From Macrobrachium rosenbergii (lineage: Eukaryota > Arthropoda > Malacostraca > Decapoda > Palaemonidae): 64,000 nt of DNA. Numbering within the stretch: position 1 is the stretch's first letter; each line of letters starts with the position of its first letter. Under the pieces are notes generated by a model. The model was not told the origin of the DNA and searched no databases. It saw nothing but the letters and a program-made list of their open reading frames with translations. The position numbers and the translations under genes were made by a program. The DNA lies in the NCBI RefSeq assembly GCF_040412425.1, contig NC_089766.1, positions 48,257,297-48,321,296 on the forward strand, written 5' to 3'. Positions 50,901 through 60,300 of this stretch are shown here, in pieces.

Positions 50901-53088
50901 TCCTCTTATACTTTAAAACCAAGCTTACCTTAACTCATGCCAAATGGCATCCAATGCAAGATCAATAATGAGCTGACCTGCTCCATGCTGCTGCACTAAC
51001 TGAAGAACAAGGTTAAAGTCTTCATAATCTGCATTCACCTAGAACAGAAAGTAAAGTTGTATTAAACTTTGTTTAATCTAACCTGGATTTTTATTTCTTT
51101 TGTTACCTTCTTTGAAAAAAGCGTTTAGTAAGATCAATATATGGCACTGATCTCTTCGCTTATACTTTCAAAGGAAGCAGCAAGCCCTGTAAGACCTAAA
51201 TATATTAGCTCAAAGGTCTTATTAAACTATTTAATAATAATCACTCTAAAGAAGAAATGCAGCCGACAGATTTGATAGGGAAACATATACCTATTCAATC
51301 TTACTTAAGGTAATATGCCCTAGGTTAACCTAACGTTACCATATTCAGCAGGTTGCTTTGCTAAGATTATCTTTACACTATATAGCCTATTTACCCATAA
51401 ATTCAACTAGTCCTGTCATCAGATAAAAAAGCCTGTAGCAAAAAAGTCCCACAGTAACCTCAGTGAAAAGGTGATGAATGACTGAGGTTTAGTAGTAAGT
51501 GAGTGAGACAAGGTTGAAGTGGATGCTGACTGCTAGGGTGAATGACTAACACCACTGTTAATCTATGGTGCATCACTATACAGTGACCAGAAAAATAAAA
51601 AGCCACATTAATGTATATGAGCGACTGTATTTTCCCAAAATACAAAAATGGTTTAAAAGGGAGCTTTCAATTGTTTGCACAATGGTCCTCTTCAGCCAAG
51701 CTCCCTTTTTAAACATTTTCGTATTTTGGAAAAATGCAGTTGCTCATAATAGCTGACATTAATGTGGCATTTTATTTGCTGCTGTTAATGTGGCTTAGCA
51801 TTGAATGACTTGAGCCAAAGTAGACGTGTATACTGACTGACCGAGACTATTATTAATGAAGTTTGCCTGTGCGTGAAGTTTGCACTTGAAGAAACCCATT
51901 CTTTATATCTCTGATGTTATAAATTGGCAGTGGTTTAGCCAATTAAAACCTTAGAAATTCTCGAAGAAAAGTCATCTCTCCGCCAGCCAGGTAGGACCCA
52001 GTATCTTAGGTTAGGTTAGGATGTAACCATCACTTACTACACACTTATGAACTATGGTTAAGTTAACATAAATATATATGTCACAAGGCCACAAAGGGTT
52101 AACTTGGGCTATTCTCTACTATGGTAGCCTAGCCTAGGGTAAGTACCCAACGGGTGACAGACGCGCAAAACACGAAATGCAGTACATCTCTGGAATAGGC
52201 AATAGCGGTAATTCTATACGTTAGCTCCGCGCCTGTTTTTACCTTTTCAACTGGTTTTTTCTACACTTTTAGGGGTTCTGATACTGACGGTGCACCTGTT
52301 TGTTGTCGGCCAAATGGAATGTCCCTTCGCCGTGTTTAGTACTGGCCCGGGGTGGTTGGGTACCCATACGTTAACAAGTTATTGCACTTGCCGGACGGGA
52401 TATGAACCGTTCGAAACAGACGTAGCAGTGATCTGTCTCGTGAAGATCGCGTATGGAAACCCCTTGTTGGATGGACTTCGGGGGTTAATTACAGGTTAAT
52501 TACACTCGAGCGCCAAAAATTAAAGGTAAATTCATAATTAGCAACCGAAAAACTGCAGAAAAAGTTAAGTCAGAAGGCAGTCGCAGCCGCGGAGCCAATA
52601 CTTAGAATTACCAAACATACACGTCGCAACGCCACAAAGGGGTATATCTGCTAGCCTAGCCTAGGGTAAGTACCCGACAGGCGACCGAGGCAAAACACGA
52701 AATGCAGCACATCACCAGAACGGGCCACAGCTTTGCCTATGCCCATAATATACCCAAAATATCTTTCCAAATTAAAATCACGACGTTACATTCACTTGAA
52801 CAGAGCTTAATCTGACCAAGGATAAAGCGAGTAGTCCAGCCAAGGATAATGGACTCGGGCTTACAGCCGTCACGTTAATTCACTTCAAACTCCCTTTCTC
52901 TCGACGCACACGTCAGCTTCACTCACTTCTGAGAAGTTGCCGTCGATGCAGAACGTCTTCTTCATGATCTCCCAGTGGCGCTTCATGTCCTGTTTTGACA
53001 TTTTGAAACGCGGAGTTGGGCAGGACAACATTCGCCTGCGAGCACCTGCGTTACCCATCAGGAGTGGCGGGGCGCGACTTCTTGTCAT
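37048..53088 (-). CDS. ANAPC2: Anaphase-promoting complex subunit 2 (cullin-type scaffold), complete
   Basis: Fifteen minus-strand exons, all GT-AG and phase-consistent, give 831 codons plus TGA (human 822). ANAPC2 pairs with the RING subunit ANAPC11 to form the catalytic core of APC/C, the nuclear/cytosolic E3 ligase for cyclin B and securin. Visible landmarks: PEFWQHF (~98); a Cys cluster C-x2-C-x6-C-x-C (224-236); FQDRNRWSINELS in the cullin winged-helix region (~665-680); an acidic insert (~715-760); and the C-terminal ANAPC2 domain (FWSYIVGMLTNLDCLPLERI to LFANGLYKLPKN, 768-831). IISMLVNIYGSKDVFITEYR and the block around QFWPSFKEERL align with the human cullin homology region. Start uncertain: in-frame Met codons at 53088, 53058, 53031 and 53001. 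A minus-strand AATAAA lies at 36879-36884, 164 nt after the stop. Introns carry a MITE, SINE, LINE tail and tandem repeats. Confidence 0.97.
38009..38191 (-). CDS. ANAPC2: ANAPC2 exon 14 (acidic linker)
   Basis: Acceptor aatttcag, donor gtaagg. Encodes GVLQEVEPDIFILVEGEE, a low-complexity acidic stretch, and ASAQDQREEELQ; human has the same layout (GVLREE ... QADQKEEEL). Confidence 0.96.
38415..38591 (-). CDS. ANAPC2: ANAPC2 exon 13 (cullin winged-helix region)
   Basis: Acceptor tctttcacag, donor gtaact. Encodes VQLEVELKGRTLNLTVTPTQ, ATIIYHFQDRNRWSINELS and TILRRKITYWQTQ. Confidence 0.97.
39956..40241 (-). CDS. ANAPC2: ANAPC2 exon 12 (cullin homology, largest exon)
   Basis: Acceptor tttttattttag, donor gtgagt. 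Encodes FGETVTLLHKCEVMVKDVAD, SKRIN, MILSAQFWPSFKEERLHLPE and NRTLNWKPHLGQ; each aligns with human ANAPC2. Confidence 0.97.
40846..40930. repeat. (GA)n microsatellite (ANAPC2 intron 11)
   Basis: About 42 GA units, roughly 230 bp inside the intron from exon 11. Confidence 0.98.
41165..41336 (-). CDS. ANAPC2: ANAPC2 exon 11 (cullin homology)
   Basis: Acceptor ttttgttacag, donor gtaagt. Encodes TADIISMLVNIYGSKDVFIT then EYRTILADRILSQFSYDTER; close to human IISLLVSIYGSKDLFINEYR. Confidence 0.97.
41603..41899 (-). mobile_element. tRNA-derived SINE with flanking duplication (ANAPC2 intron 10)
   Basis: On the minus strand gtggcctagtgggcagcgcc (A box) and acctgggttcgatcctgatg (B box) form a tRNA-like head at about 41640-41712. 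A body of about 150 bp precedes 41872. Direct copies of taatcaaca..caatca.gtgtggaaca lie at 41603-41628 and 41872-41899. There is no acceptor stem, so not a tRNA gene. Confidence 0.75.
41896..42194 (+). repeat. Dispersed repeat R1, copy 3 (ANAPC2 intron 10)
   Basis: gggacctatgaagtcattca, gtgtaacaggaggaaaacct and ggtgcactgacggcactgcc; nearly full length. Confidence 0.9.
42379..42566 (-). CDS. ANAPC2: ANAPC2 exon 10
   Basis: Acceptor cttaccacag, donor gtaagt. Encodes QYLRGREDTVRYIVTSLTDE, an acidic DDSHSEDDNMDNWE stretch and TWTPDPVHAHS; human has YLRTREDTVRQIVAGLTGD and EDWVPDPVDA here. Confidence 0.96.
44211..44335 (-). CDS. ANAPC2: ANAPC2 exon 9
   Basis: Acceptor ttttgttacag, donor gtatgt. 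Encodes TRLLHPGVNTTDVLHAYIST then IKALRVLDRKGVLLELVSEP; LLHPGVNT is identical to human. Confidence 0.96.
44940..44980. repeat. (TTA)n microsatellite (ANAPC2 intron 8)
   Basis: About 13 units, followed at 45018-45041 by a second ATT run that ends the adjacent LINE tail. Confidence 0.95.
45018..45195 (-). mobile_element. LINE 3' tail, family L1a, copy 4 (ANAPC2 intron 8)
   Basis: cagaagataccctactcata, tggaacaagccca and caagcttccaaagaatatgg match the other copies; an internal 32-bp duplication (gctcattaggaaga) is present. Confidence 0.8.
45440..45600. repeat. Tandem repeat, three copies, period about 60 bp (ANAPC2 intron 8)
   Basis: aactgttgataattaatcat starts at 45440 and 45498; a diverged third copy (aactaccaattaatcatg) starts at 45560. 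Confidence 0.9.
45748..45848 (-). CDS. ANAPC2: ANAPC2 exon 8
   Basis: Acceptor cttttctcag, donor gtaaat. Encodes EYPESQPALDDIRECLDRTH then LRDRLVESLRSAIQ; matches human F-P-D-S-R-P-A-I-E-D-L. Confidence 0.95.
46382..46645 (+). repeat. Dispersed repeat R1, copy 4 (ANAPC2 intron 7)
   Basis: ggacaaaggccaagcactgg, aggtcattcggcactgaaag and gtaacaggaggaaaacctcg are present, ending in ccacccccctacggcgg. Confidence 0.9.
46753..46936 (-). CDS. ANAPC2: ANAPC2 exon 7
   Basis: Acceptor caaattag, donor gtaagt. Encodes WVENVVVGWLEMVYCGGRGQ and ends TTTRIDQLFNIVI; aligns with human W-I-E-R-V-V-G-W-L and R-I-E-E-L-F-S-I-V. Confidence 0.95.
47944..48082 (-). CDS. ANAPC2: ANAPC2 exon 6
   Basis: Acceptor cttttcatttag, donor gtaaga. 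Encodes QLLELDLLERLAGDIISSLL then INQHVTATCRDSYDQSRI. Phase 0 out. Confidence 0.94.
48083..49547. other. ANAPC2 intron 5
   Basis: Contains an open frame of 110 codons at 48470-48802 (plus) with no recognisable domain; it is inside an intron and antisense to the gene. No repeat recognised. Confidence 0.4.
49548..49659 (-). CDS. ANAPC2: ANAPC2 exon 5 (Cys cluster)
   Basis: Acceptor ttttttcacag, donor gtaaca. Encodes EEADESTDEVIQCGGCDAAT then DACHCQAITNTFCQV. The C-x2-C-x6-C-x-C arrangement parallels CAGC...CWC in human ANAPC2. Confidence 0.94.
49822..50012 (-). CDS. ANAPC2: ANAPC2 exon 4
   Basis: Acceptor cttttcag, donor gtgagg, phase 1 out. Encodes CEMLCEKSGAKYEECVHGGL then helices with LHLRATLHSQ and FTYLLHKFYSAAFKVFYH. 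Confidence 0.93.
50309..50476 (-). CDS. ANAPC2: ANAPC2 exon 3
   Basis: Acceptor ttacttgcag, donor gtagtg. Encodes QKIVPEFWQHFKTYNNQKQD through VASAVSELYDGAVSFLPLIH; PEFW matches the human protein. Confidence 0.94.
50929..51038 (-). CDS. ANAPC2: ANAPC2 exon 2
   Basis: Acceptor ttctgttctag, donor gtaagc. Encodes VNADYEDFNLVLQLVQQHGA then GQLIIDLALDAIWHEL; aligns with the human L-E-E-W-F-V-E-V-L-Q helix. Confidence 0.93.
51588..51781. mobile_element. MITE-like inverted repeat (ANAPC2 intron 1)
   Basis: Left cagaaaaataaaaagccaca and right tgtggcattttatttgctg are inverted. The pairing continues inward (gagcgactgtattttccc with aaaaatgcagttgctc; aaaagggagctt with aagctcccttttt) so arms are about 80 bp. 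Confidence 0.88.
52006..52020 (+). repeat. Interstitial (TTAGG)3
   Basis: ttaggttaggttagg, in ANAPC2 intron 1 just left of repeat R2 copy 2. Confidence 0.85.
52073..52720 (+). repeat. Dispersed repeat R2, copy 2, with flanking direct repeats (ANAPC2 intron 1)
   Basis: Core 52206-52580 matches 11035-11340. Direct repeats of about 100-130 bp flank it: ctagcctagggtaagtaccc plus caaaacacgaaatgcag occur at about 52073-52200 and 52617-52720, spacing 540 bp. This flanking repeat is not present at the IMPACT locus. Confidence 0.78.
52927..53088 (-). CDS. ANAPC2: ANAPC2 exon 1
   Basis: ATG at 53088 opens 54 codons ending CIDGNFSE before donor gtgagt. The N-terminal 29 residues are basic and not recognisable; MSKQDMKRHWEIMKKTF at 53001 may be the real beginning. 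Exon 2 joins in phase 0. Confidence 0.82.
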
Positions 53089-54540
53089 GTCGCCTCATTT
53101 GTCCGGTCTTGCGCCGCGGCTTTTTAGATATTTCGCTCATATAGGGATACTTTTTATTATTTTTATGCTATTTAGTGAATATTAAAGGCTTTATAAATGA
53201 AGTAAACAAATATAATGGATCATAATTATTTAATAATAGTTTCAAAGTTTGCGATACAATACAAGCGTCGTATATCTTTACTACGTCTTATACATAAAAT
53301 AAACAAATAGTAGTAGGGAAACGGATATGTAACGACTCTCCTTCCACAGTATGTGTTGGGGAGGGTTTATGTTTAAAATACTCCCACGGTTCTTTCAAAT
53401 TGTTTCCTTTTGAAAGCCTCTAACTTTCCAAGTTGTTTAGAAAAGGATGTTACCCGCAGTTTGATCCTTGTTTTTATGGCAAAAGTGTATTTACTTGATT
53501 ATAATCTGAATAAAGAAATATTTTTTTTTTTACATTTCCACCTTCATATTATCCCATATCGTCAAGTTCTAATGTAATCTATCTATAATGAACAAATTAT
53601 TTGTTCATTATACGGTTATTTTGGCCTGTTTTTGCCGTCATACCAGATGTCCTGTTATATATAATCAATCTAGCATGAGCAATTAATGATGGACTTATCT
53701 GTGCTGTCATACATAGTATCCTGTTTAGTTTTCTCAGTATTTTCTACTGAAATCTAAAGTAGTTTCAAAATCATACACTGACTGCCTTCTTTCACATGCT
53801 TTTACTTAACCTTGAAGAGATGTAATTCTTGTTTTCCTATACTTCATTGCTTTTGCTTTTAAATTGTTCCAAGTTATTCCAGTAATGCCTACTACTAATT
53901 CAATGTAAGTAATGTTTCACGAGCATCAGTCCATTTTGTCTTTTATGCTGGAAAATGCACATCTTTTCTCGAACATTTCTTGCTTTGTCAGCTTTAGGCT
54001 ATTTCCTTGGCAAAAATGAATGTGGGCAGACCTAATCATTTCTCATGTTTTATCAATCATGATCCCTTCAAACTTTACAGTTACAGTGTCTTTGTGTTTA
54101 ACCAGTGTTTTATTGTTTGGAAACCATCGTTTAAATATTTTCTGGAACTTTTTTCTGGTTTTTTATAATTGTTCCCAAGACATTTTCTCTTTACCAACTT
54201 TGTTTTTTCCATTTTTCTGTAGTATTCCATACCTGATCTGTAACTTTCTCTGAACATTATATTTTTAAAATTTATATTGAACCAACATCCAGAAGCAAGT
54301 ATGCTAATGACTTTTGTCTTTTTATGAGCATATACTTTTCAATATTGATTTTACATGTACACATTGTTATCACATTGTTTTCATTATTACAGGATGTTGC
54401 TTCTTTCTCGCGATACTGAACTTCATTCTGACCCACAGAAACAATCACGGAAATGTATTTCATATAGCAATGGCTATGATTATATAAGAATAAACATGAT
54501 TTGGGTATTGCTCCTGTCAATTTCGATAGCCTCTTTGTTC
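53089..54540. other. ANAPC2 5' flank
   Basis: Presumed ANAPC2 promoter lies in the first few hundred bases, which include gtccggtcttgcgccgcggc. No TATA box was assigned. The remainder is AT-rich and may contain decayed LINE sequence. Confidence 0.35.
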
Positions 54541-54544
54541 TGAA

Positions 54545-55330
54545 ACTCGTGTCTGCCTTGTGTGCATTATTGCAGACCTGTTAATTCCAGGGTTCAAGAA
54601 GACCATTTTACTCAAGCTTAATGCCATTTCAAAGGCCCATGGAATAGCTCTATTTAGATTTCCTCCACAGTTCATAGGCTATGGTATGAGTATGGATGTC
54701 ATGAAACATGGGTGGTTAGTGGACTCATCTGATCATAGTTGGATTAAAGTTAATGTGGAGATGAATCAAGTTATTCCAGATGTTAGCTTCTCAGGGAAGT
54801 TAAATTGCACTTAAAATCCAAGGTCGGTTGGGATGGTATTCACTGTGACCTTACTGAGATCAGATGGAGTGATATTTACAGAAGTCCAAATATTATCAAG
54901 TGTTTAAATGATCATCTTAGCACTGTGATTAAGACAATTACTTCTAAAATTCTCAAGTTTCGTCCTGAAGTCATGGTTTAATGTTGCATGTAAGCTTGCC
55001 TACCATGATAAACAAGAAACTTTTAATTTATGGAGGCACAATCTATCAAAATTTTTGTGGCATAATTCCAATGAGATTAGATGTCAAGCCCAGATTGTCT
55101 ATGAGAGAGCTTATAATGAAGGTGCAGAAGTTTTGCTCTCCAGCAGTGATGACCCTAAGTGGAGGTCTACCTTAAATCATCACTCATTGGAACTGATTCT
55201 AGCATACCTCCCCTTGCAGGAGCTGATGGGACTGTTGTGTACTGCCCTAAACAGAAGGCAGAACTTTTGACTCCAGTCGTTGCTAACGGCACTACAATCT
55301 TGGTTTTGTAAATGTCTTGGTACAGTACTT
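54545..55330 (+). pseudogene. LINE ORF2 remnant (endonuclease end and linker)
   Basis: Across frames the plus strand reads SSDHSWIKVNVEMNQVIP, VGWDGIHCDLTEIRWSDIYR, then WFNVACKLAYHDKQETFN-LW, QAQIVYERAYNEGAE and DPKWRSTL. This is the S-D-H endonuclease motif followed by the WF-x-x-x-C-x-x-A-Y-x-x-K-Q linker of non-LTR retrotransposons. The RT domain that should follow is absent. Confidence 0.75.
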
Positions 55331-56818
55331 GTGAGCACTCACTGACAAGTTTAGATTATTAGGGATTTGTGGATCTTTATCTTGAAAAGATAAAACGTGT
55401 TTCTGCAAAGATAAAATTTTCTCTTATATGATTACCAAACACACAAATGCAATTCTAAAAAAATAAGGACAACAGAATGTTCATTAAAGATGAAGTTGTA
55501 CCGTACATGTTGAGAGAACACTGCTTTAAACCAGAGTCAAATGAGGGATAAAACAATTATGGTTTTAAAACGTTTATAATACTTGCTTATTTTCTTTTGT
55601 TTGTACACTTACAAGCTAAAAATAGTTTTCAATTCATAAGCCCTGAATATTTTTCATTTGCAAGCTAAAAGAAAACAAACTGAAATAAAAAAGACTGCAT
55701 ACAACCTATAAAAAACAACCCAGTCAACCTATAAGTCCAGTAAACAAACCCATAACACTGCCAGTAAAATAAACCATTTGATAGTTCAACATTTTTTTCT
55801 GCATTTAATTGACTTATACTGTGTTGAACTGTACCTGACGGGCGACATCAGTATGTTCTATGGGCTGAAGGAGGAAGTGGAGGAAACTGCAGGTACAAGA
55901 ACCAGCACTGCCATGCGGCTGAATGCTTGAAATATGGCAGCCAAAATCAATCTTAATTTTTTTATGCTTTTAAGTGATTTATACTGTAGTACATTTCATT
56001 ACTGTAAAGTATTATTTTATATACAGTACTTTAACATTTTAAATTTATATTCATGTGATTTTACACTTTTTATTGATTTTTGTATTTGTTTGTGGCTGAA
56101 TGATATTATGTACTGTATATTTAAGCTTCCAAGGGGTTTTATTCTGTACAACACTGTATATTACTTCATATAATATTTCAACATCTGTTTCATGTAATTT
56201 TGCATTTTTTAACTAAATTTTGTATTTTTATACTTTTTTAATATTCTTTCCTTACCGACATAAATCGAACAAAATGATGTAAGTAAATTTTCATTCTTCC
56301 TTATTAGTTTTCATAAAAACTGCTGTAAAAATTGGCAAGAGACAAAACTTAGGATGAGTTATTACTGTGTTTATCTGCAGATTTCATACTGACCAAGTAG
56401 CTACTGTTTTGTACTGTATTTTGGTATACCACAATAAAAATCTAATAAACATTTTATCTAAATCTTCATGAGTGCATTCAGGGCTTATTAAATATATATT
56501 AGAGCAATGATGTTATTTGGTATGGCAAATGAAAATTTACAAAAATCCTTACAAAGTCTAAAACACATTACGTACAAATATGATCTTTATTTTTTGGCTC
56601 GAACATATCCAGTGAGTTACGAAACCCGATAGATTGAAGTCTGTTAGGGTGAAATGACAGTGATGCCAATCTTTAACATAACAGCTGTGTTAAACTTTGG
56701 TTAAGATTCTTAAAAGTGGCTACAACAATGGGCACATTTTGTTTTAGCTTGCAAATGAACTTAAAAATATCTCTCACCTAATATCCTCAGCACGTGGACA
56801 TTAATATTCCATCACACA
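55331..56818. other. Intergenic stretch, no feature seen
   Basis: Very AT-rich; a minus-strand AATAAA at about 56586-56591 could end CDIN1 transcripts, which would place the tandem array inside its 3' UTR. Nothing else recognised. Confidence 0.35.
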
Positions 56819-57100
56819 AATGTTGCATCAGTCAAAGTCAAGATACTGCAGAATATGTTGCATCAGTCAAAGTCAAGATACTGCAGAATATGTTGCCTCA
56901 GTTAAAGTCAAGATGCTACAGAATATGTTGCATCAGTCAAAGTCAAGATATTACAGAATATGTTGCATCAGTCAAAGTCAAGATACTGCAGAATATGTTG
57001 CCTCAGTTAAAGTCAAGATGCTGCAGAATATGTTGCATCAGTCAAAGTCAAGATATTAGAGAATATGTTGCATCAGTCAAAGTCAAGATACTGCAGAATA
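56819..57100. repeat. 35-bp tandem array, eight copies, with 105-bp higher-order structure
   Basis: Unit tgttgcatcagtcaaagtca plus agatactgcagaata. Three variants are seen: a (catcagtc, atactgc), b (cctcagtt, atgct-c), c (catcagtc, atatta-). The order is a-a-b-c-a-b-c-a, so units recur every three copies. Confidence 0.96.
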
Positions 57101-57171
57101 TTCTAAGTCTTTTACGTACAAAATGAAAGACGACCAAGCCTCTGCCTTCATGTACCCTAAAATCCTAACCA

Positions 57172-57304
57172 TCAGGATTCTGACAAGGGGTTCATGAAAG
57201 TTATATTTGTCGGGAAACTGTCCATTATGACGATTCCTTTCTCTCTATGTTCGTCTAACTCTTCAATGTATCCAAACCAATATATAACTAATCCTGGACC
57301 AAAC
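57172..57304 (-). CDS. CDIN1: CDIN1 last exon
   Basis: Acceptor ttctattacag. Encodes [39 protein letters not shown] and ends before TGA at 57172-57174. A 35-bp tandem array begins 70 nt further on in transcript direction. Confidence 0.95.
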
Positions 57305-60300
57305 CTGTAATAGAAAAATGTTATACTTTAAAGGTGAAAAACTACAAATTCACATGAAACTTGAAATATTAATATTTCTCATGTCCTAACAGCATAATCT
57401 TCTTATTTTACTTATACTATAACATAAAGAGATATCTTTTTTCTGTATTTCCCTTTACCTCCTCTACTTCTTCCTAATGGACACCCTATTCTTTGGAAGC
57501 TAGAATTTTAAGTCAATGTCCTCCATGGGCTTGTTCCATATGAAAAGGGTTCATCTTCTGAATAATAATAATGATAATAATAGTGCTACAGCCATTCAAC
57601 CTCTTCTTTAGGCTTACTGAAACAGCAAAATCTGATAGCACTGATGTAGCCAATGAACCTGCTATTCTTTGTCCACGAAGGAAAAGTCAAGGGCTTAGTC
57701 ATGCAACATGAATGAGACTCATATGAAGAAGTTGCAAGTGAGAGAAACTCTGGCTGATCCCCAATCCAAAGACAGAATACACTCTAAACACTGGTGGTGG
57801 AAGAAAAAAATCGCAGCTTAACCAATGAACATGAGACCTCATGTTTGTCAGAGAAAAATTTGGCACCCATCCACCAACAGCATGGCCGACCTAAACAGAT
57901 ACTCAATGGATAACATAAAAGATAGGCCTTCTTTCATATCTGCAAGGGAAAATAATGCTCTTCATTATAGATCAGTTCACTGACTCTGAGGTTGAAGAGA
58001 CAGCAAGATAGTATACTGAAGTATATTTTACCCAACAATGCCTGCAAACTCCTGGTAGCTGACCCAGGACAGGCTTTTTGTGCTACCTGAAAGCAGAATC
58101 AAATACTGAGGCCTCAGTATTTGAGGTCCAGGTTGGGTTGACAGTGAGATTACTGTAGAGATTTCCTATTCAATCATGTTTACCAGTTCATGGCACCTGA
58201 CCAAAGATGGACCATTTGTCCAATCTAAAAGCAAAGCTAACTACTGCTCTCCTTTCTGAACCAGTTCATTAAGGTTGAGGATGGACCAACTGCAAGATTA
58301 CTATCTGCAAACTTCTAGCAGCTGACATGCTAATCTGCTGGTTGCAGGAACACATCCATATCCATGAAGCTCTTGATCATTATTTCTGTTGATAAATTTG
58401 GCTAAAACTTTGTTACTGTCAGGTGCTGGCATTTTTGGCTGGTAAAACACACCCTATTACCTGTTACAGTGAATACTACAAAAATACCAAAGAAAAAGAG
58501 CCATCTTGAAGGTCCTCGACTTCAAATGTAGTGAAGATCAAGTTGACAAAACAGAAACCCTACAGCCTCCCATTATTAGTATATTATACACACTTCTATC
58601 CAACATATCCTCCCCATTCTCATTGTCAGATCAAACCAGATTCAGGGCTGAATGAGTGCTGTATGATAAAATCCATCACAAGTCAATAGCTTTGTTATTA
58701 CATCTTCACTGTACTTCAAAATGTTGTCCCCGAAATAAAAACCCTGCCTTCCCAATATGTACCCAATTTTATCTAACATTGCATCTCAACAGATTTTTGA
58801 TGTATCTTTTTTTCTTTGTTATTCCATTCACATACATAACCACCACTGATGGGTATCTTCCCTCTACTAAAAAGATTTTGCAGAACTCCTGCTATCTTCC
58901 TTTATTTAATTAATGATCCACTTCTTTTGACGTTATCCAAAACAATTATGCCAAATAAATTGTATGAGTCAACTATTAGAACTTTTCAATCATCAGTAAT
59001 TGTAGTTATTAGTTTATTTTCCTGCCTTCCAGTCACTGTCTATTATTACTATCAATTTAAAATTTCCAAGTTTCTTATGATTTATCTTCGCTGTCCCCAA
59101 TCAACTCTCATTTGCAATAACAGCCATTTTAAATTCCATTCAGAGTCCCATCTTCTATTCCATAAACAAAACCAAACACTCACAAGTGTATAGTACAAAA
59201 TGAAATTCATACCTATTCCAGTAACTCCAAAGTTGATCTTTCAAGTATGTCCGGTGGCTTTCTTCATCACCAAATGATGCTTTACTTTCAATCCAGTTGA
59301 TGACATAACCATCAACGGCTGGAAAATCAAATGAGGTGCCTAAATTAAGTCTGACCTCCCATTGTAAGATAATAAGACTTTTAATACTGGACCAAACCAC
59401 TTGCAGCTTCATATTTTGATACTCTGTTATCATTACATTCTTAATTATTGCAGTTTCATAATCTAGCTTTTGAAAATAAGTAAATGATTCAAATAATTAT
59501 CAATACATATTTTGATTCTGCATTATTAAGCTTAACTTTATAACCTTCCCCTTCAATTAAAATATCACTAAAACCATAAAGTCATGAGTAAAAAAACAAA
59601 AATCACACAGTATTCTGATTTGATACAAACTACAATCCATTAATCATTACTGTTACATTTGGCCTGAATTCGTTTACTGTCTATGAAATGACAAATCGAT
59701 CTACTGCATCGTTAACTTATACAACTAAGTGCTTACCAATTGGTATGTTGAGTTTAACATCTGGAGTTTTATCATAACCTTTAAGGCGAAGCTCATCTTC
59801 ATTCTGGAAGCTGATGTTTAGCTTTTTGAGCTCGTGAATCAGTAAAAACTCATATTCGTGTCCAACCGAGCTGCAAATGAAAAAAAAAAATTAAATTGGT
59901 CACATCTGTGACATGATGAGAACAGGATCATCAACATAAAATATAAAAGATTTTTGCCTTCCACAGTTTCCAAGGGAATGAAACTTTATTCTAAGCTTGC
60001 ATTGATCATACAACTCATGAATAATGTCACATATTTACACTACTAGTATTTACGTTGCATCCTATGTCAACTCAGTAATTTTCTTTTCAAATGGTACAAA
60101 GAAATATATCTAATTAATCTTGAAGGCAAAATGTTCCATTTACCTTTTAAGCAATACAATTATAATCTGTTTGCATAGTTCAGTACATACTAGAGTTTAG
60201 ACACTTCTCTTGAGATTGTTCTTTGAAATAACTGATCAATACAAAAATTCCATCTGCATCTCATATACTTACTGTTTGATACTATCAGCAAATGGACCAT

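Noticed and set aside
56819..57100. CRISPR-like regular spacing
   Set aside because: Units abut with no unique spacers; it is a eukaryotic minisatellite.
56794..57126. Repetitive open frames over the 35-bp array
   Set aside because: Frames are open only because the array has a 105-bp period; CDIN1 runs on the other strand.
59319..59433. Upstream extension of the CDIN1 nuclease exon (MITEYQN...)
   Set aside because: Phase with the preceding exon sets the acceptor at 59318; the extension is intron.
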